NCBI GenBank assembly: GCA_028818855.1
Contig: JAPPMY010000125.1
Span: 1-33,856 of the forward strand
From: Rhodospirillales bacterium
Lineage (GTDB): Bacteria > Pseudomonadota > Alphaproteobacteria > UBA828
Direction of reading: 5' to 3'
DNA length: 33,856 nucleotides
Shown: positions 24,051 through 32,260 of the stretch, one piece after another
Numbering within the stretch: the first letter of the stretch is position 1
Layout: every line of letters starts with the position of its first letter
Notes under the pieces: generated by a model
Database searches by the model: none
What the model saw: only the letters and a program-made list of their open reading frames with translations
What the model was told of the DNA's origin: nothing
Made by a program: the position numbers and the translations under genes

Positions 24051-25457
24051 GTGGCGCGGCCCGACCAGCCGCCGGAACACGGCCCCGAGGCCGGAAGGGG
24101 CGGACCGGAGGGGCTTTACGGCCTGACGACCGAGCTTGTCGGCGCCGTGCGGGCGGCGCTGACGGAGTCCGACGGCGACCGCGTGCGTGCCCTGGTCGCA
24201 CCCCTGCACGAGGCCGACGTCGCCGATCTGGTCGAGCGGTTCCGCGCGGGCGAGCGCCGCCGCCTCGTCGCCGTCGCCCACGATGTGCTGAGCAGCGACG
24301 TTCTCCCCCATGTCGAGGACGAGATCCGCGAGGAGCTGATCGCGGAGATCGGCGCAGAGCGGGCCGCCGAAGCCATCGCGGACATGGAGAGCGACGATGC
24401 CGTAGCCGTCCTCGAGGACCTGGACGACCCGCAGCGCAAGGAAATTCTCGACGCGATCTCGAGCGAGGAGCGGGTCGGCGTCGCGGAGAGCCTGACGTAC
24501 CCTGAGGACAGCGCCGGCCGCCTGATGCAGCGGGAGCTGGTCTCGCTGCCGGCCTTCTGGACCGTGGGCCAGACCATCGATCACATGCGCGAAGCCGGCG
24601 GCGACATGCCGGACGACTTCTACGAGATCTACGTCATCGACCCGCACCACCGACCCATCGGGCGCATCCCGCTTCACAGGCTGCTCCGCACCCGCCGTCC
24701 GGTGCGGCTCCGCGACATCATGGCGACGGACCTGAAGGCGATCCCCGCCGAGACCGATCAGGAGGAGGTGGGTCACGTCTTCGACCAGTACGACCTCGTG
24801 TCGGCGCCGGTGATCGGCGAGACCGGGCGCCTCATCGGCGTCATCACCGTGGACGACGTGGTCGACGTGATTCAGGAGGAGGCTGAGGAGGACATCCTGC
24901 GCCTCAGCGGCGTGAAGGAGCCGGACATCTACCGCGCCGCGTTGCGCACGGCCACCGGCCGCTTCACCTGGCTGCTGGTGAATCTCGGCACGGCGATTCT
25001 CGCCTCGCTGGTGATCTACCAGTTCGACGGGACCATCGATCAGATGGTGGCGCTCGCGGTGCTCATGCCGATCGTCGCCTCCATGGGCGGCAACGCCGGC
25101 ACCCAGACCATGACCGTCGCGGTGCGGGCCATCGCCACCAGGGACCTGACGACGTCCAATGTGCTGAGGGTGCTGTGGAAGGAGGTGCTGGTCGGCGGGA
25201 TCAACGGCATCGTCTTCGCCATCCTGATCGGCGTCGCCGCTGCGGCCTGGTACGACAACATCGCCCTCGGAATCGTCATCGGCGCCGCCATGATCATCAA
25301 CATGCTGGTCGCCGGCTCGTTCGGCCTGGTGATCCCGGCGGCGCTCTGGCGGCTGAAGATCGACCCGGCGACGGCGGCCGGCGTGCTGCTTACCACGGTG
25401 ACCGACGTCGTGGGCTTCCTCGCCTTCCTCGGTCTCGCGGGGATGCTGCTTGTGTAG
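24051..25457 (+). CDS. mgtE: Magnesium channel MgtE
   Basis: The 468-residue protein has the MgtE layout: an acidic N-terminal superhelix (VRALVAPLHEADVADLV, MESDDAVAVLEDLDDPQRKEIL), a pair of CBS domains (YEIYVIDPHHRPIGRI; VSAPVIGETGRLIGVITVDDVVDVI) and five C-terminal membrane segments including the pore motif PIVASMGGNAGTQT. It is a Mg2+-gated inner-membrane channel. The frame opens far upstream inside maeB; the first sensible start is GTG 24051, 11 nt after the maeB stop, with GAGG about 6 nt before it, and this gives the family's usual length. It is likely co-transcribed with maeB, whose enzyme needs a divalent metal, but that link is only suggestive. Confidence 0.94.
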   Translation: MARPDQPPEHGPEAGRGGPEGLYGLTTELVGAVRAALTESDGDRVRALVAPLHEADVADLVERFRAGERRRLVAVAHDVLSSDVLPHVEDEIREELIAEIGAERAAEAIADMESDDAVAVLEDLDDPQRKEILDAISSEERVGVAESLTYPEDSAGRLMQRELVSLPAFWTVGQTIDHMREAGGDMPDDFYEIYVIDPHHRPIGRIPLHRLLRTRRPVRLRDIMATDLKAIPAETDQEEVGHVFDQYDLVSAPVIGETGRLIGVITVDDVVDVIQEEAEEDILRLSGVKEPDIYRAALRTATGRFTWLLVNLGTAILASLVIYQFDGTIDQMVALAVLMPIVASMGGNAGTQTMTVAVRAIATRDLTTSNVLRVLWKEVLVGGINGIVFAILIGVAAAAWYDNIALGIVIGAAMIINMLVAGSFGLVIPAALWRLKIDPATAAGVLLTTVTDVVGFLAFLGLAGMLLV

Positions 25458-25594
25458 GAGCGGGACCGTGACGGCTGCTGGCCGGGCTGCGGGCGCGCTG
25501 ATAGATTCCCGGACACCACCACGCCCGAACGCGTTCTCCGCGTCCTACGGTCCCGCACGACAGGGAAGCGGGATACACGAAGAGGTGCCGAATC

Positions 25595-26599
25595 ATGCTG
25601 CATGTCGTGAAACGCACAGGGGTCCGCGTCGCCTCTGTGGCGCTGCTCTCGCTCTCCTTGATCGCGCCCGCTGCCGCCGAGACCGAATGGGACCTGCCCC
25701 TCGCCTGGCCCGACGGAAACTTCCACGTCGAGAACGCAAGGACCTTCGCCAAGGTGGTGGGACAGGTGACCGGCGGCGACGTCTCCATCAACATTCACCC
25801 CGGCGGGTCCCTCGGCTTCAAGGGACCGGAGATGCTGAACGCGGTCGGCGACGGCCTCGTGCCCATCGGCGAGATGCTGCTCAACCAGCAGGTGGGGGAG
25901 CGGAAGATCCTCGGGCTGGAGACGCAGCCCTACATCATCGAGGACCTCGATCAGCTCGCGGTCTTCCACAGGCACTTCCGCCCGGCCATCGAGAGGGTAG
26001 CAGCGGAGTACAACCAGAAGGTGCTCTACGTCGTGCCGTGGCCGCGCCAGTACGTCTACACCAAGGTGGAGGCGAAGGCGGTCGCAGACCTCGCCGGCAT
26101 CAAGATCCGCACCTACAACGACACGACGACCGAGATGTTCAACCGCATCGGGATGACCTCGGTGCAGCTACCCTGGGGCGAGGTGGTGCCCTCGCTCGCG
26201 GCCGGCACCATCGATGCCGTTACCACCTCGGCAAGCTCAGGCGTGGATGGGAAGTTCTGGGAGTTCCTCGCCTACATGTACCCGACGAGCCACGTCTGGT
26301 CCTCCAACATGGTCTCGGTGAACCTCGATGCCTGGAGCGCGCTGACGAATGACCAGCGGGACGCCATCGAGGCCGCTGCGCGGATGCTCGAGCCCGTGTT
26401 CTGGCAGGTCAGCAAGGCGGAGGACGCGGCGAAGTCCAAGGTCCTGAACGAGCGGGGCGTCGCGATGGGCCACGTGCCGGCGGCGATGCTGGCCGGCATG
26501 CAGGCCGCGACCGAGCCGATGCTGGCCGAGGCGCTGGCCGAGCTCGGAGACGAAGGGCAGGCCATCATCGACGGCTTCCTCGCCGACATCGGGCGTTAG
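25595..26599 (+). CDS. dctP: TRAP transporter substrate-binding protein (DctP family)
   Basis: This 334-residue periplasmic binding protein has a Sec signal peptide (residues 1-28, hydrophobic core VASVALLSLSLIAPAAA, cleavage after A28). The mature part shows the DctP pattern: ENARTFAKVVGQVTGGDVSINIHPGGSLGFKGPEML, then DLAGIKIRTYND with the arginine that usually binds a substrate carboxylate, and VVPSLAAGTIDAVTTS. It should capture an organic acid for the DctQM permease encoded just downstream. Start ATG 25595 has GAGG about 10 nt upstream. The 137 nt before it hold no gene and no convincing promoter. A short hairpin follows the stop. The ligand is unknown. Confidence 0.95.
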   Translation: MLHVVKRTGVRVASVALLSLSLIAPAAAETEWDLPLAWPDGNFHVENARTFAKVVGQVTGGDVSINIHPGGSLGFKGPEMLNAVGDGLVPIGEMLLNQQVGERKILGLETQPYIIEDLDQLAVFHRHFRPAIERVAAEYNQKVLYVVPWPRQYVYTKVEAKAVADLAGIKIRTYNDTTTEMFNRIGMTSVQLPWGEVVPSLAAGTIDAVTTSASSGVDGKFWEFLAYMYPTSHVWSSNMVSVNLDAWSALTNDQRDAIEAAARMLEPVFWQVSKAEDAAKSKVLNERGVAMGHVPAAMLAGMQAATEPMLAEALAELGDEGQAIIDGFLADIGR

Positions 26600-26611
26600 C
26601 GGGATAGGGCT

Positions 26612-26625
26612 CCGCCGTCCGGCGG
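26612..26625 (+). promoter_or_regulatory. Short stem-loop between dctP and dctQ
   Basis: CCGCC (26612-26616) pairs with GGCGG (26621-26625) across 4 nt, 13 nt after the dctP stop and 34 nt before dctQ. As with the hairpin after the ABC binding-protein gene, it sits where expression of binding protein and permease is often set apart. It is short, and GC-rich sequence makes chance pairing likely. Confidence 0.3.
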
Positions 26626-26659
26626 GTCGTCGTCGGCGCCGGGTTCCGGTCCGGATCGC

Positions 26660-27220
26660 ATGGAGCGGGCAGGGAAGAGCGCCGTCTTGTCCGCTCTCGC
26701 GCGGGCCCTCGCCGGCATCGACGCGCTGTCGCGCGTCTGCGGCTACCTGGCGGCGGTGCTGGTGCTGGGAATCGCGGGGCTGATCCTGGCGGAGATCTTC
26801 TGCCGCACCGCGCTCAACGTCAGCCTCTCCTTCGCCTGGGAGTACGCGGCCTACTTCTTCGCGGTCTCGATCTTCCTCGCCGCGGCGTTCGCGCTCAGAA
26901 CGGGCGGGTACGTCAGGGTGATGCTGCTCTCGCAGAGCGTTCCTCCCCGGCTCGCGTACTGGCTCGACGTCGCCGCCACGCTGGCCGGAACCGCCATCGC
27001 CGGCGTGCTGGCGTGGGCGCTCACGGCCTTCGCCGCGAAGTCGTGGATGGCCGGCAGCACGTCGGCCACCATCGACGAGACGCCGCTGGTCTACCCGCAA
27101 GCCGCGATGGCCTTCGGCGCGGCGCTGCTCACCCTTCAGCTCGTGGCCCGGGCGGTCCGGCTCTTCCTCGGCGAGCCGCCGGAGGACGAGGACGCGAAGG
27201 ACGAGTTCAGCGCGGGATGA
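26660..27220 (+). CDS. dctQ: TRAP transporter small permease (DctQ family)
   Basis: The 186-residue inner-membrane protein has four hydrophobic segments (about residues 28-50, 55-80, 92-120 and 135-165 by eye) and DctQ-type features such as the FAWEYAAYFFAVSIFLAAAFALRTGGYVRV region, recognisable as the E-x-x-x-Y motif of the family. A charged, acidic tail (PPEDEDAKDEF) ends the chain. It forms the small subunit of the Na+-driven TRAP transporter with DctM, whose gene begins 4 nt after its stop. The start ATG 26660 lacks a clear ribosome site. Confidence 0.92.
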   Translation: MERAGKSAVLSALARALAGIDALSRVCGYLAAVLVLGIAGLILAEIFCRTALNVSLSFAWEYAAYFFAVSIFLAAAFALRTGGYVRVMLLSQSVPPRLAYWLDVAATLAGTAIAGVLAWALTAFAAKSWMAGSTSATIDETPLVYPQAAMAFGAALLTLQLVARAVRLFLGEPPEDEDAKDEFSAG

Positions 27221-27224
27221 GGGC

Positions 27225-28529
27225 ATGACCGTCGCCGCAGCAGGCGCCGTGATCGGCGTGCTTGCCCTGGTCCTGGGCGCCGGCGTGTGGGTCGGGCTCG
27301 CGCTCTACGCCCCCGGTCTGGCCGGCCTCGCCATCTTCCGCAGTCTGCCGGTGGAGAAGCTGCTCGCGCAGCTCACCTGGAACGCAACCACGACGCCCGA
27401 GCTGATCGCGCTCCCGCTCTTCATCCTGATGGCCGAGATCCTGTTCCACTCGCGCCTCTCGGCCTCGCTCTTCACCGGGCTGGCACCGTGGACGACGCGG
27501 CTCCCCGGCCGACTGCTTCACGTCAACGTGCTGGGCTGCACGATGTTTGCGGCGATCTCGGGCTCCTCGGCTGCGACCACCGCGACCGTGGGCCGTATCA
27601 CCCTGACGGAGCTGCTCCGCCGCGGCTACGACCGCGACCTGGCGATGGGCTCGCTCGCCGGCGCGGGTACTCTGGGTTTTCTGATACCGCCGAGCATCAT
27701 CCTCATCATTTACGGCGTGCTGGCGGAGACCTCGATCCTCAAGCTCTTCCTCGCCGGCATCATTCCGGGGCTCATGCTCGCGGTCCTCTACATGACATGG
27801 CTCGGCATCCGGGCGTCGTGGAAATCCTCCCTCGCGCCGGACGAGTCGGAGCACATGAGCCTGGCCGAGAAGCTGCTCGGTCTGCGGCACCTCGGCCCCG
27901 TCGTGTTCCTGATCCTTGCGGTGCTGGGCTCGATGTACGGCGGCATCGCGAGCCCGTCCGAGGCCGCGGCGGTCGGCGTCCTCGGCGCCCTCGTGGTGAG
28001 CGCCGCGCAGGGCACGCTCACCTGGGAGACGATGCGCAAGGCGAGCCTCGGTGCGGTGCGGACGATCAGCATGATCGGCCTCATCGTGGCCGGCGCGTAC
28101 TTTCTCTCCATCGCCATGGGCTTCCTGGGCGTGCCCCGCATGATCGCGGGCGAGATCGCGGCCCTCGATCTCTCGCCCATCGCGCTCATCGTGCTGCTGC
28201 TCGTCTTCTACGCGATCCTCGGCTGCGTTCTGGAGGGCATGTCCAGCATCGTCATGACGCTGCCGATCACGCTGCCCCTCGTGCTCGCGGCGGGGTTCGA
28301 CAAGATCTGGTTCGGCGTCTTCCTGGTGATCGTGGTGGAGATGGCGCAGATCACGCCGCCCGTGGGCTTCAACCTGTTTGTGATTCAGGGGATGACGGGG
28401 GAGCGGATCGGCCGCATCGCGCGCGCGACGCTGCCGTTCTTCCTCATCATGGCGGGGCTCGCGCTGCTCATCATCTTCGTGCCCGAGGTCGTGACCTTCC
28501 TGCCGAACGCCATCACGCTCGGCCGTTGA
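27225..28529 (+). CDS. dctM: TRAP transporter large permease (DctM family)
   Basis: The 434-residue inner-membrane protein has about twelve hydrophobic segments and the DctM signatures: LFILMAEILFHS, CTMFAAISGSSAATTATVG, GSLAGAGTLGFLIPPSIILIIYGV, GIASPSEAAAVGVLGAL, and ITPPVGFNLFVIQGMTG near the C-terminus. It is the ion-coupled transport subunit of the TRAP system, working with DctQ and DctP just upstream. The length is normal. The stop lies only 6 nt from the end of the convergent VOC-protein gene, with no terminator visible between, so the two operons probably read into one another. Confidence 0.95.
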   Translation: MTVAAAGAVIGVLALVLGAGVWVGLALYAPGLAGLAIFRSLPVEKLLAQLTWNATTTPELIALPLFILMAEILFHSRLSASLFTGLAPWTTRLPGRLLHVNVLGCTMFAAISGSSAATTATVGRITLTELLRRGYDRDLAMGSLAGAGTLGFLIPPSIILIIYGVLAETSILKLFLAGIIPGLMLAVLYMTWLGIRASWKSSLAPDESEHMSLAEKLLGLRHLGPVVFLILAVLGSMYGGIASPSEAAAVGVLGALVVSAAQGTLTWETMRKASLGAVRTISMIGLIVAGAYFLSIAMGFLGVPRMIAGEIAALDLSPIALIVLLLVFYAILGCVLEGMSSIVMTLPITLPLVLAAGFDKIWFGVFLVIVVEMAQITPPVGFNLFVIQGMTGERIGRIARATLPFFLIMAGLALLIIFVPEVVTFLPNAITLGR

Positions 28530-28535
28530 AGCGCG

Positions 28536-28940
28536 CTATTCCCCCCGCAGCCAGCGGGTGGCTTCGACGGGCTCGTGGTCGGGGTCGAACTCGAACAGCT
28601 CCAGCAGCACGTCGTCGGGCGCGGCGCACATGATGTAGCGCCAGGTGCCGAACTCGCGGATATCGCTGCGGAAGGGCACGCCTGCCGCCTTCAGGCGCCC
28701 GACCAGGGCGCGCAGGTCGTCGCTGCGGATGCCGATGTGGTGGACCGCGCCGCGCCCGGTATCGCGCGGCGGCTGGTCGTAGAGGTGCAGCCCGCCGCTG
28801 CCGATCCGCATGAAGACGTTGCGGGAGCCGGCCAGCACCCCGTCGTAGACCAGCTCGCCGCCCAGCATGTCGCGCCACCACGCGATGGTGGCATCGATGT
28901 CGCGGGCGAAGATGTGGACGTGATGGAGGCTCTCGGCCAC
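28536..28940 (-). CDS. VOC-fold (glyoxalase/dioxygenase superfamily) protein
   Basis: The 134-residue protein is a VOC-fold protein with two beta-alpha-beta-beta-beta modules: SLHHVHIFARDIDATIAWWRDMLGG at the start and AVHHIGIRSDDLRALVGRLKAAG in the middle. Possible metal ligands are His in each HH pair and the glutamate of LLELFEFDP. Members include ring-cleaving dioxygenases, glyoxalases and fosfomycin-type resistance proteins. The start is taken as GTG 28940, 8 nt after the stop of the LLM gene, because it directly precedes the first strand. It is the last gene of the seven-gene liv-PhyH-LLM-VOC operon, so a role in processing the imported compound is likely. Confidence 0.88.
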   Translation of the reverse strand: MAESLHHVHIFARDIDATIAWWRDMLGGELVYDGVLAGSRNVFMRIGSGGLHLYDQPPRDTGRGAVHHIGIRSDDLRALVGRLKAAGVPFRSDIREFGTWRYIMCAAPDDVLLELFEFDPDHEPVEATRWLRGE

Positions 28941-28948
28941 GGCGCCGC

Positions 28949-29965
28949 CTAGGCGCTGCCCTCGACCTGCGGCATCACCTCCTCGGCGAAGAGCCGCATG
29001 CTGTCGGTGACCTGCGCGTGGGGCATGCCGAGCCAGTCCATGCCGAGGATGAAGGTGGTGATGCCGAGGCGGCGGCTGTAGCCCGCGATCTGCTCGGCCA
29101 CCTCGTCGGGAGAGCCGAAGAGGAAGCGGTCGCGCATCAGCTCCTCGAAGTCGAGCGAGAGGTCGTCGTCGCCCTTGGGCATGGCCTTGTCCTGCCCCCA
29201 CTGGTGGTAGGTCTTGTACTTCTCCTCCAGGTAGGGGCGGGCCAGCCGCTCGGCCTGCGCCCTGGTGCCGGCGACGAAGATCTCGCGCATGAGCGGCAGC
29301 TCCTCGGGGAAGGGTTTTCGGGCCTCGTCGAGCACGCGCCGGTAGATTGCGAGCTGGCGCTCGGTCGTCTCCATGCGCTGGTGGGGGTTGATGAACCAGG
29401 TATCGCCGAGCCGGGCTGCGCGAACGACCGCCGCATCCGCATTGGCGCCGAGCCAGATCGGCGGATGCGGCTCCTGCATCGGCTTGAGCGAGACGGTGGC
29501 GTTATCGAGCGTGAAGTGGGAGCCCGCCATGCTCACGCCGTCCTCGGTCCAGAGGCGCACGATGGCTTCCAGGTTCTCTTCGAGCCGCGCCACCCGCTCG
29601 GCCTGCGTGGTCCCAAAACCCTTGAACTCCACCTCGCGGTAGCCGAGGCCGGCGCCGAAGATCATGCGCCCGCCGGACATCACGTCGAGCGTGGCGATCT
29701 GCTCGGCGATATCGAGCGGCTTGTGCAGCGAGAGCAGGATGATCCCGGGCAGAAGGCGGCAGCGCGGCGCCTCGGCCATGAGCCGCGCCAGCAGCGGAAG
29801 CTGCTGGTACTGCTGCAGCGGGTAGGCGGCGTAGTGCATGCCCGTGGCAAGAATGTCGAATCCCAGCTCGTCCGCGAGCCTGGCCTGGGCGCAGAGGTCC
29901 GCGAAGCGCGCGTTCATGTCCTCACCACGGCGGAACTGGCCGCGGATGAAAAAGCCGTACTTCAT
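28949..29965 (-). CDS. LLM-class flavin-dependent oxidoreductase (luciferase-like)
   Basis: The 338-residue protein has the bacterial luciferase-like fold: the opening MKYGFFIRGQF, LADELGFDILATGMHYAAYP, the LLPGIILLSLHKPLDIAEQIATLDVMSGGRMIFGAGLGYREVEFKGFG region with the family GxGxG-type loop, and the PPIWLGANADAAVVRAARLGDTWF strand. Such enzymes use FMNH2 (or F420) and oxygen to oxidise amines, thiols, sulfonates or pyrimidine rings (RutA, SsuD, EDTA monooxygenases). ATG 29965 has GAGGA 6 nt upstream; it begins 8 nt after the dioxygenase gene and ends 8 nt before the VOC gene. No flavin reductase gene is in view, so it would rely on one elsewhere. The substrate is unknown. Confidence 0.92.
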   Translation of the reverse strand: MKYGFFIRGQFRRGEDMNARFADLCAQARLADELGFDILATGMHYAAYPLQQYQQLPLLARLMAEAPRCRLLPGIILLSLHKPLDIAEQIATLDVMSGGRMIFGAGLGYREVEFKGFGTTQAERVARLEENLEAIVRLWTEDGVSMAGSHFTLDNATVSLKPMQEPHPPIWLGANADAAVVRAARLGDTWFINPHQRMETTERQLAIYRRVLDEARKPFPEELPLMREIFVAGTRAQAERLARPYLEEKYKTYHQWGQDKAMPKGDDDLSLDFEELMRDRFLFGSPDEVAEQIAGYSRRLGITTFILGMDWLGMPHAQVTDSMRLFAEEVMPQVEGSA

Positions 29966-29973
29966 GGGAGTCC

Positions 29974-30777
29974 TCAGCCGGTTGTCGGCCCCGACGCCAG
30001 ATCGAGGAGGCAATCGTCGTCGAGCGGCTCGATCGCGGACCAGTCGCGGGTGCAGTGGTGCTCGGCGCGCTCGAACCTGGTGGGCGGGTTATCGGTGGCG
30101 GCGACGTTGAGATAGAAGATGCGCCGCGGCCAGGGCGTGATGTTGCCGGCCGAGCCGTGGACCATATTGGCGTGGCTGATCAGCACCGAGCCGGCGGGGC
30201 CGACGACGGGCTCGATGCCGCCCGCGTCCACGATGTGGGTCAGGTGCTCGTCCGAGATGACGAACAGCGTGTAGCCGGGCGATTCCTCGTTGTCCGCAGC
30301 CTCGGCGATCAGCCCGTAGTGGTGCGAGCCCGGGACGAGCATGAGCGGGCCGTTGGCGGCGTTGGCCTCGTCCAGCAGGATCGCGACCATGAAGGCTCTG
30401 GGTTCCTTGAGCCCGTCGCGGTCCGACCAGGTGGCGTAATCCTGATGCCAGTCCCACGGGCCGCCGTGGAACGCCGCCTTGGGGTTGAGGCGCGACTGGT
30501 GGATGTAGACCGGCCCGCCCATCAGCTCCTGCACCGGCTCCAGCCAGCGCGGATGACGCGAGAGCCGCCCGAACGCCTCGTTGAAGCGGTGTGCGCCGTA
30601 GACGAGCCGAATGTCGTCGGACTCGGCTTCCGGTACGACCTCGGGTCCGTCCCGCGATGCCACGGTTTCGACTTCGGCCCGCACCGCGGCAATCTCGGCC
30701 TCCGAGAAGAGGGCGGGGAGCAGGAGGTAGCCGTGGTCCTCGAACTCGCGGCGCTGGGCGTCGGTGAGCGCGGGCAT
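29974..30777 (-). CDS. Phytanoyl-CoA dioxygenase (PhyH) family, Fe(II)/2-oxoglutarate-dependent
   Basis: The 267-residue protein belongs to the PhyH/EctD group. It starts LTDAQRREFEDHGYLLLPALFSE, and has QSRLNPKAAFHGGPWDWHQDY with the iron ligands His111 and Asp113, GPLMLVPGSHHYG, then HGSAGN with the third ligand His207 and arginine 218 for 2-oxoglutarate. It hydroxylates an unknown small molecule. It resembles ectoine hydroxylase in the QSR/HxD region but lacks the full EctD signature (WHSDFETWHVEDG), so I do not call it EctD. ATG 30777 lies 10 nt after the LivF-like stop. Its position next to an importer and an LLM enzyme suggests that it acts early on the imported compound. Confidence 0.92.
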   Translation of the reverse strand: MPALTDAQRREFEDHGYLLLPALFSEAEIAAVRAEVETVASRDGPEVVPEAESDDIRLVYGAHRFNEAFGRLSRHPRWLEPVQELMGGPVYIHQSRLNPKAAFHGGPWDWHQDYATWSDRDGLKEPRAFMVAILLDEANAANGPLMLVPGSHHYGLIAEAADNEESPGYTLFVISDEHLTHIVDAGGIEPVVGPAGSVLISHANMVHGSAGNITPWPRRIFYLNVAATDNPPTRFERAEHHCTRDWSAIEPLDDDCLLDLASGPTTG

Positions 30778-30787
30778 GGTCCCGGCC

Positions 30788-31492
30788 CTAGCCGCCCATG
30801 CCGACGAACTCGGCAACCAGATCGGGATTGGAGAGCTGGTCCGGCGACACTTCGCTGGTGAACTGGCCGCGCTGGATGATGAGCACGCGCTGCGAAAGCT
30901 CGGCAATGAAGTCGAGGTTCTGCTCGACCAGGACGACCGTGAGCTTGCGCCGGGCCTGCAGGGTCTTGAGGATCTCCACGATCTCTTCGACGATTGAGGG
31001 CTGGATGCCTTCCGTCGGCTCGTCGAGAAGGATCAGGCGCGGGCGGCCGCAGAGGCAGCGGGCCAGCGCCAGGATCTGCTGCTCGCCGCCGGAGAGGACG
31101 CGGCCCGCGCGGTCGAGCAGGGGCTTCAGCCGCGGGAATTCCTCGAGTACCTCGTCGAGGACCTGCTGCTCGTCCGCCTTCTGCACCGCGAATCCCAGCC
31201 TGAGATTGTCGCGCACGCTCACGTTGGGAAAGATCTCGCGCCCTTGCGGCACGTAGCCGATGCCGCGCCGGTTGCGCTTGTGCGGCGGCTCCCGCGTGAT
31301 CGCCTCGCCCTCGAAGGTGATCGTGCCGTCGGTGGTCTTGACCAGGCCGATCAGGGTCTTGAGCAGGGTGGTCTTGCCCATCCCGTTATGGCCCAGGATG
31401 CCGACGAATTCGCCCTCCGCCACATCGAGGTCGATGCCGTGCAGGATGGGGATCCTGCCGTAGCTCGCGCGGATGCCCTGGGCGCTCAACAT
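30788..31492 (-). CDS. livF: Branched-chain amino acid/urea-type ABC transporter ATPase (LivF/UrtE-like)
   Basis: The 234-residue ATPase has Walker A GHNGMGKTT (34-42), Q-loop GIGYVPQGREIFPNV, signature LSGGEQQ and Walker B LILLDEPTEGI, then a switch histidine replaced by the family-typical VLVEQNLDF region. PQGREIFPN and the LLKTLIGLVKTTDGTITFEGEAIT spacing look like UrtE of urea/short-chain-amide transporters as much as LivF. It powers, with LivG, import through LivH/LivM. It starts at ATG 31492, 3 nt after the livG stop; no strong ribosome site is seen, so it relies on coupling. The next gene begins 10 nt downstream. Confidence 0.95.
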   Translation of the reverse strand: MLSAQGIRASYGRIPILHGIDLDVAEGEFVGILGHNGMGKTTLLKTLIGLVKTTDGTITFEGEAITREPPHKRNRRGIGYVPQGREIFPNVSVRDNLRLGFAVQKADEQQVLDEVLEEFPRLKPLLDRAGRVLSGGEQQILALARCLCGRPRLILLDEPTEGIQPSIVEEIVEILKTLQARRKLTVVLVEQNLDFIAELSQRVLIIQRGQFTSEVSPDQLSNPDLVAEFVGMGG

Positions 31493-31495
31493 GGC

Positions 31496-32260
31496 TCAGG
31501 CCGCGTGCTGCTTGCCGAGATAGATGTCGCGCACCTGCTGGTTCTGCTCCAGGTTCGCCATGGTGTCCTCAATCAGGATGGCGCCTTGATGAAACACGGT
31601 CACCCGATTCGCGATCGCCTTGATGAACTGCATGTCGTGCTCGACGACGATCATCGACGTGGTCTTGTTGATCTCGCGGATCAGGTCGGTCGTCTGGTGG
31701 ACCTCTTCGTGGGTCATGCCCGCCGTCGGCTCGTCGAGCAGGATCAGCTCGGGCTCGCCGGTGAGCACGGTGCCGAGCTCGACCCGCTGGCGCTCGCCGT
31801 GGGCGAGCTGGCCGACGACGCGGCGGGCAAGCGCGCTGAGGCGGAGCCTCTCGAGGATTTCGTCGACGATGCGGTTGGCCTCGCGGCGTCCGTGATGGCG
31901 GCGTGCTGCGACCCATATGTTCTCGTGCACGCTCAGCCCGTCGAAGACGCTCGGCACCTGGGTCTTGATGCCGATGCCGCGCCGCGCGATCTGGTAGGTG
32001 TGGGAGCCGGTGATGTCCGCGCCCCGGAAGCGGACCAGCCCGGAGGACGCCTTGTACTGGTGGGTGAGGCACTTGAAGAAGGTGCTCTTGCCGGCGCCGT
32101 TCGGGCCGATCAGGCAGCGGAGTTCACCCTCCGACATCGAGAAGTCGACATGGTCGACCGCGACGACACCGCCGAAGCGCATGGTGAGCCCGTGCGTCTC
32201 CAGGATGGGCATCGCGCTCGTCGCCGCATCGCTCACCGCGCCGCTCGCTCCCTCCGTCAC
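31496..32260 (-). CDS. livG: Branched-chain amino acid/urea-type ABC transporter ATPase (LivG/UrtD-like)
   Basis: The 254-residue ATPase has Walker A GPNGAGKST (52-60), the GIGIKTQVPSVFDGLSVHENIW segment, signature LAHGERQRVELG, Walker B LILLDEPTAGM and switch VVEHDM. The Q-loop region is like UrtD, so urea or amides are possible cargo. It starts at GTG 32260, which overlaps the livM stop (GTGA) and has GGAGG 8 nt upstream; this supports the GTG over the in-frame ATG at 32212, which would remove a low-complexity N-terminal stretch only. With LivF it forms the ATP-hydrolysing pair of a hydrophobic-amino-acid-type importer. Confidence 0.94.
   Translation of the reverse strand: MTEGASGAVSDAATSAMPILETHGLTMRFGGVVAVDHVDFSMSEGELRCLIGPNGAGKSTFFKCLTHQYKASSGLVRFRGADITGSHTYQIARRGIGIKTQVPSVFDGLSVHENIWVAARRHHGRREANRIVDEILERLRLSALARRVVGQLAHGERQRVELGTVLTGEPELILLDEPTAGMTHEEVHQTTDLIREINKTTSMIVVEHDMQFIKAIANRVTVFHQGAILIEDTMANLEQNQQVRDIYLGKQHAA

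Noticed and set aside
20722-24201. A 1159-codon open frame on the minus strand extending from the alpha/beta hydrolase back through maeB
   Set aside because: Only the last 281 codons have protein-family sequence; the rest is antisense to maeB with arginine/histidine/glycine-rich composition typical of GC-rich shadow frames.
17768-29965. A complete Rut pyrimidine-degradation operon
   Set aside because: RutA-, RutB-, RutC- and RutD-like folds occur, but they are spread over separate operons and strands, RutE/RutF are missing and two catalytic residues differ.
29974-30777. Ectoine hydroxylase EctD
   Set aside because: The HxD region is similar, but the diagnostic WHSDFETWHVEDG signature is missing and no ectABC genes are nearby.
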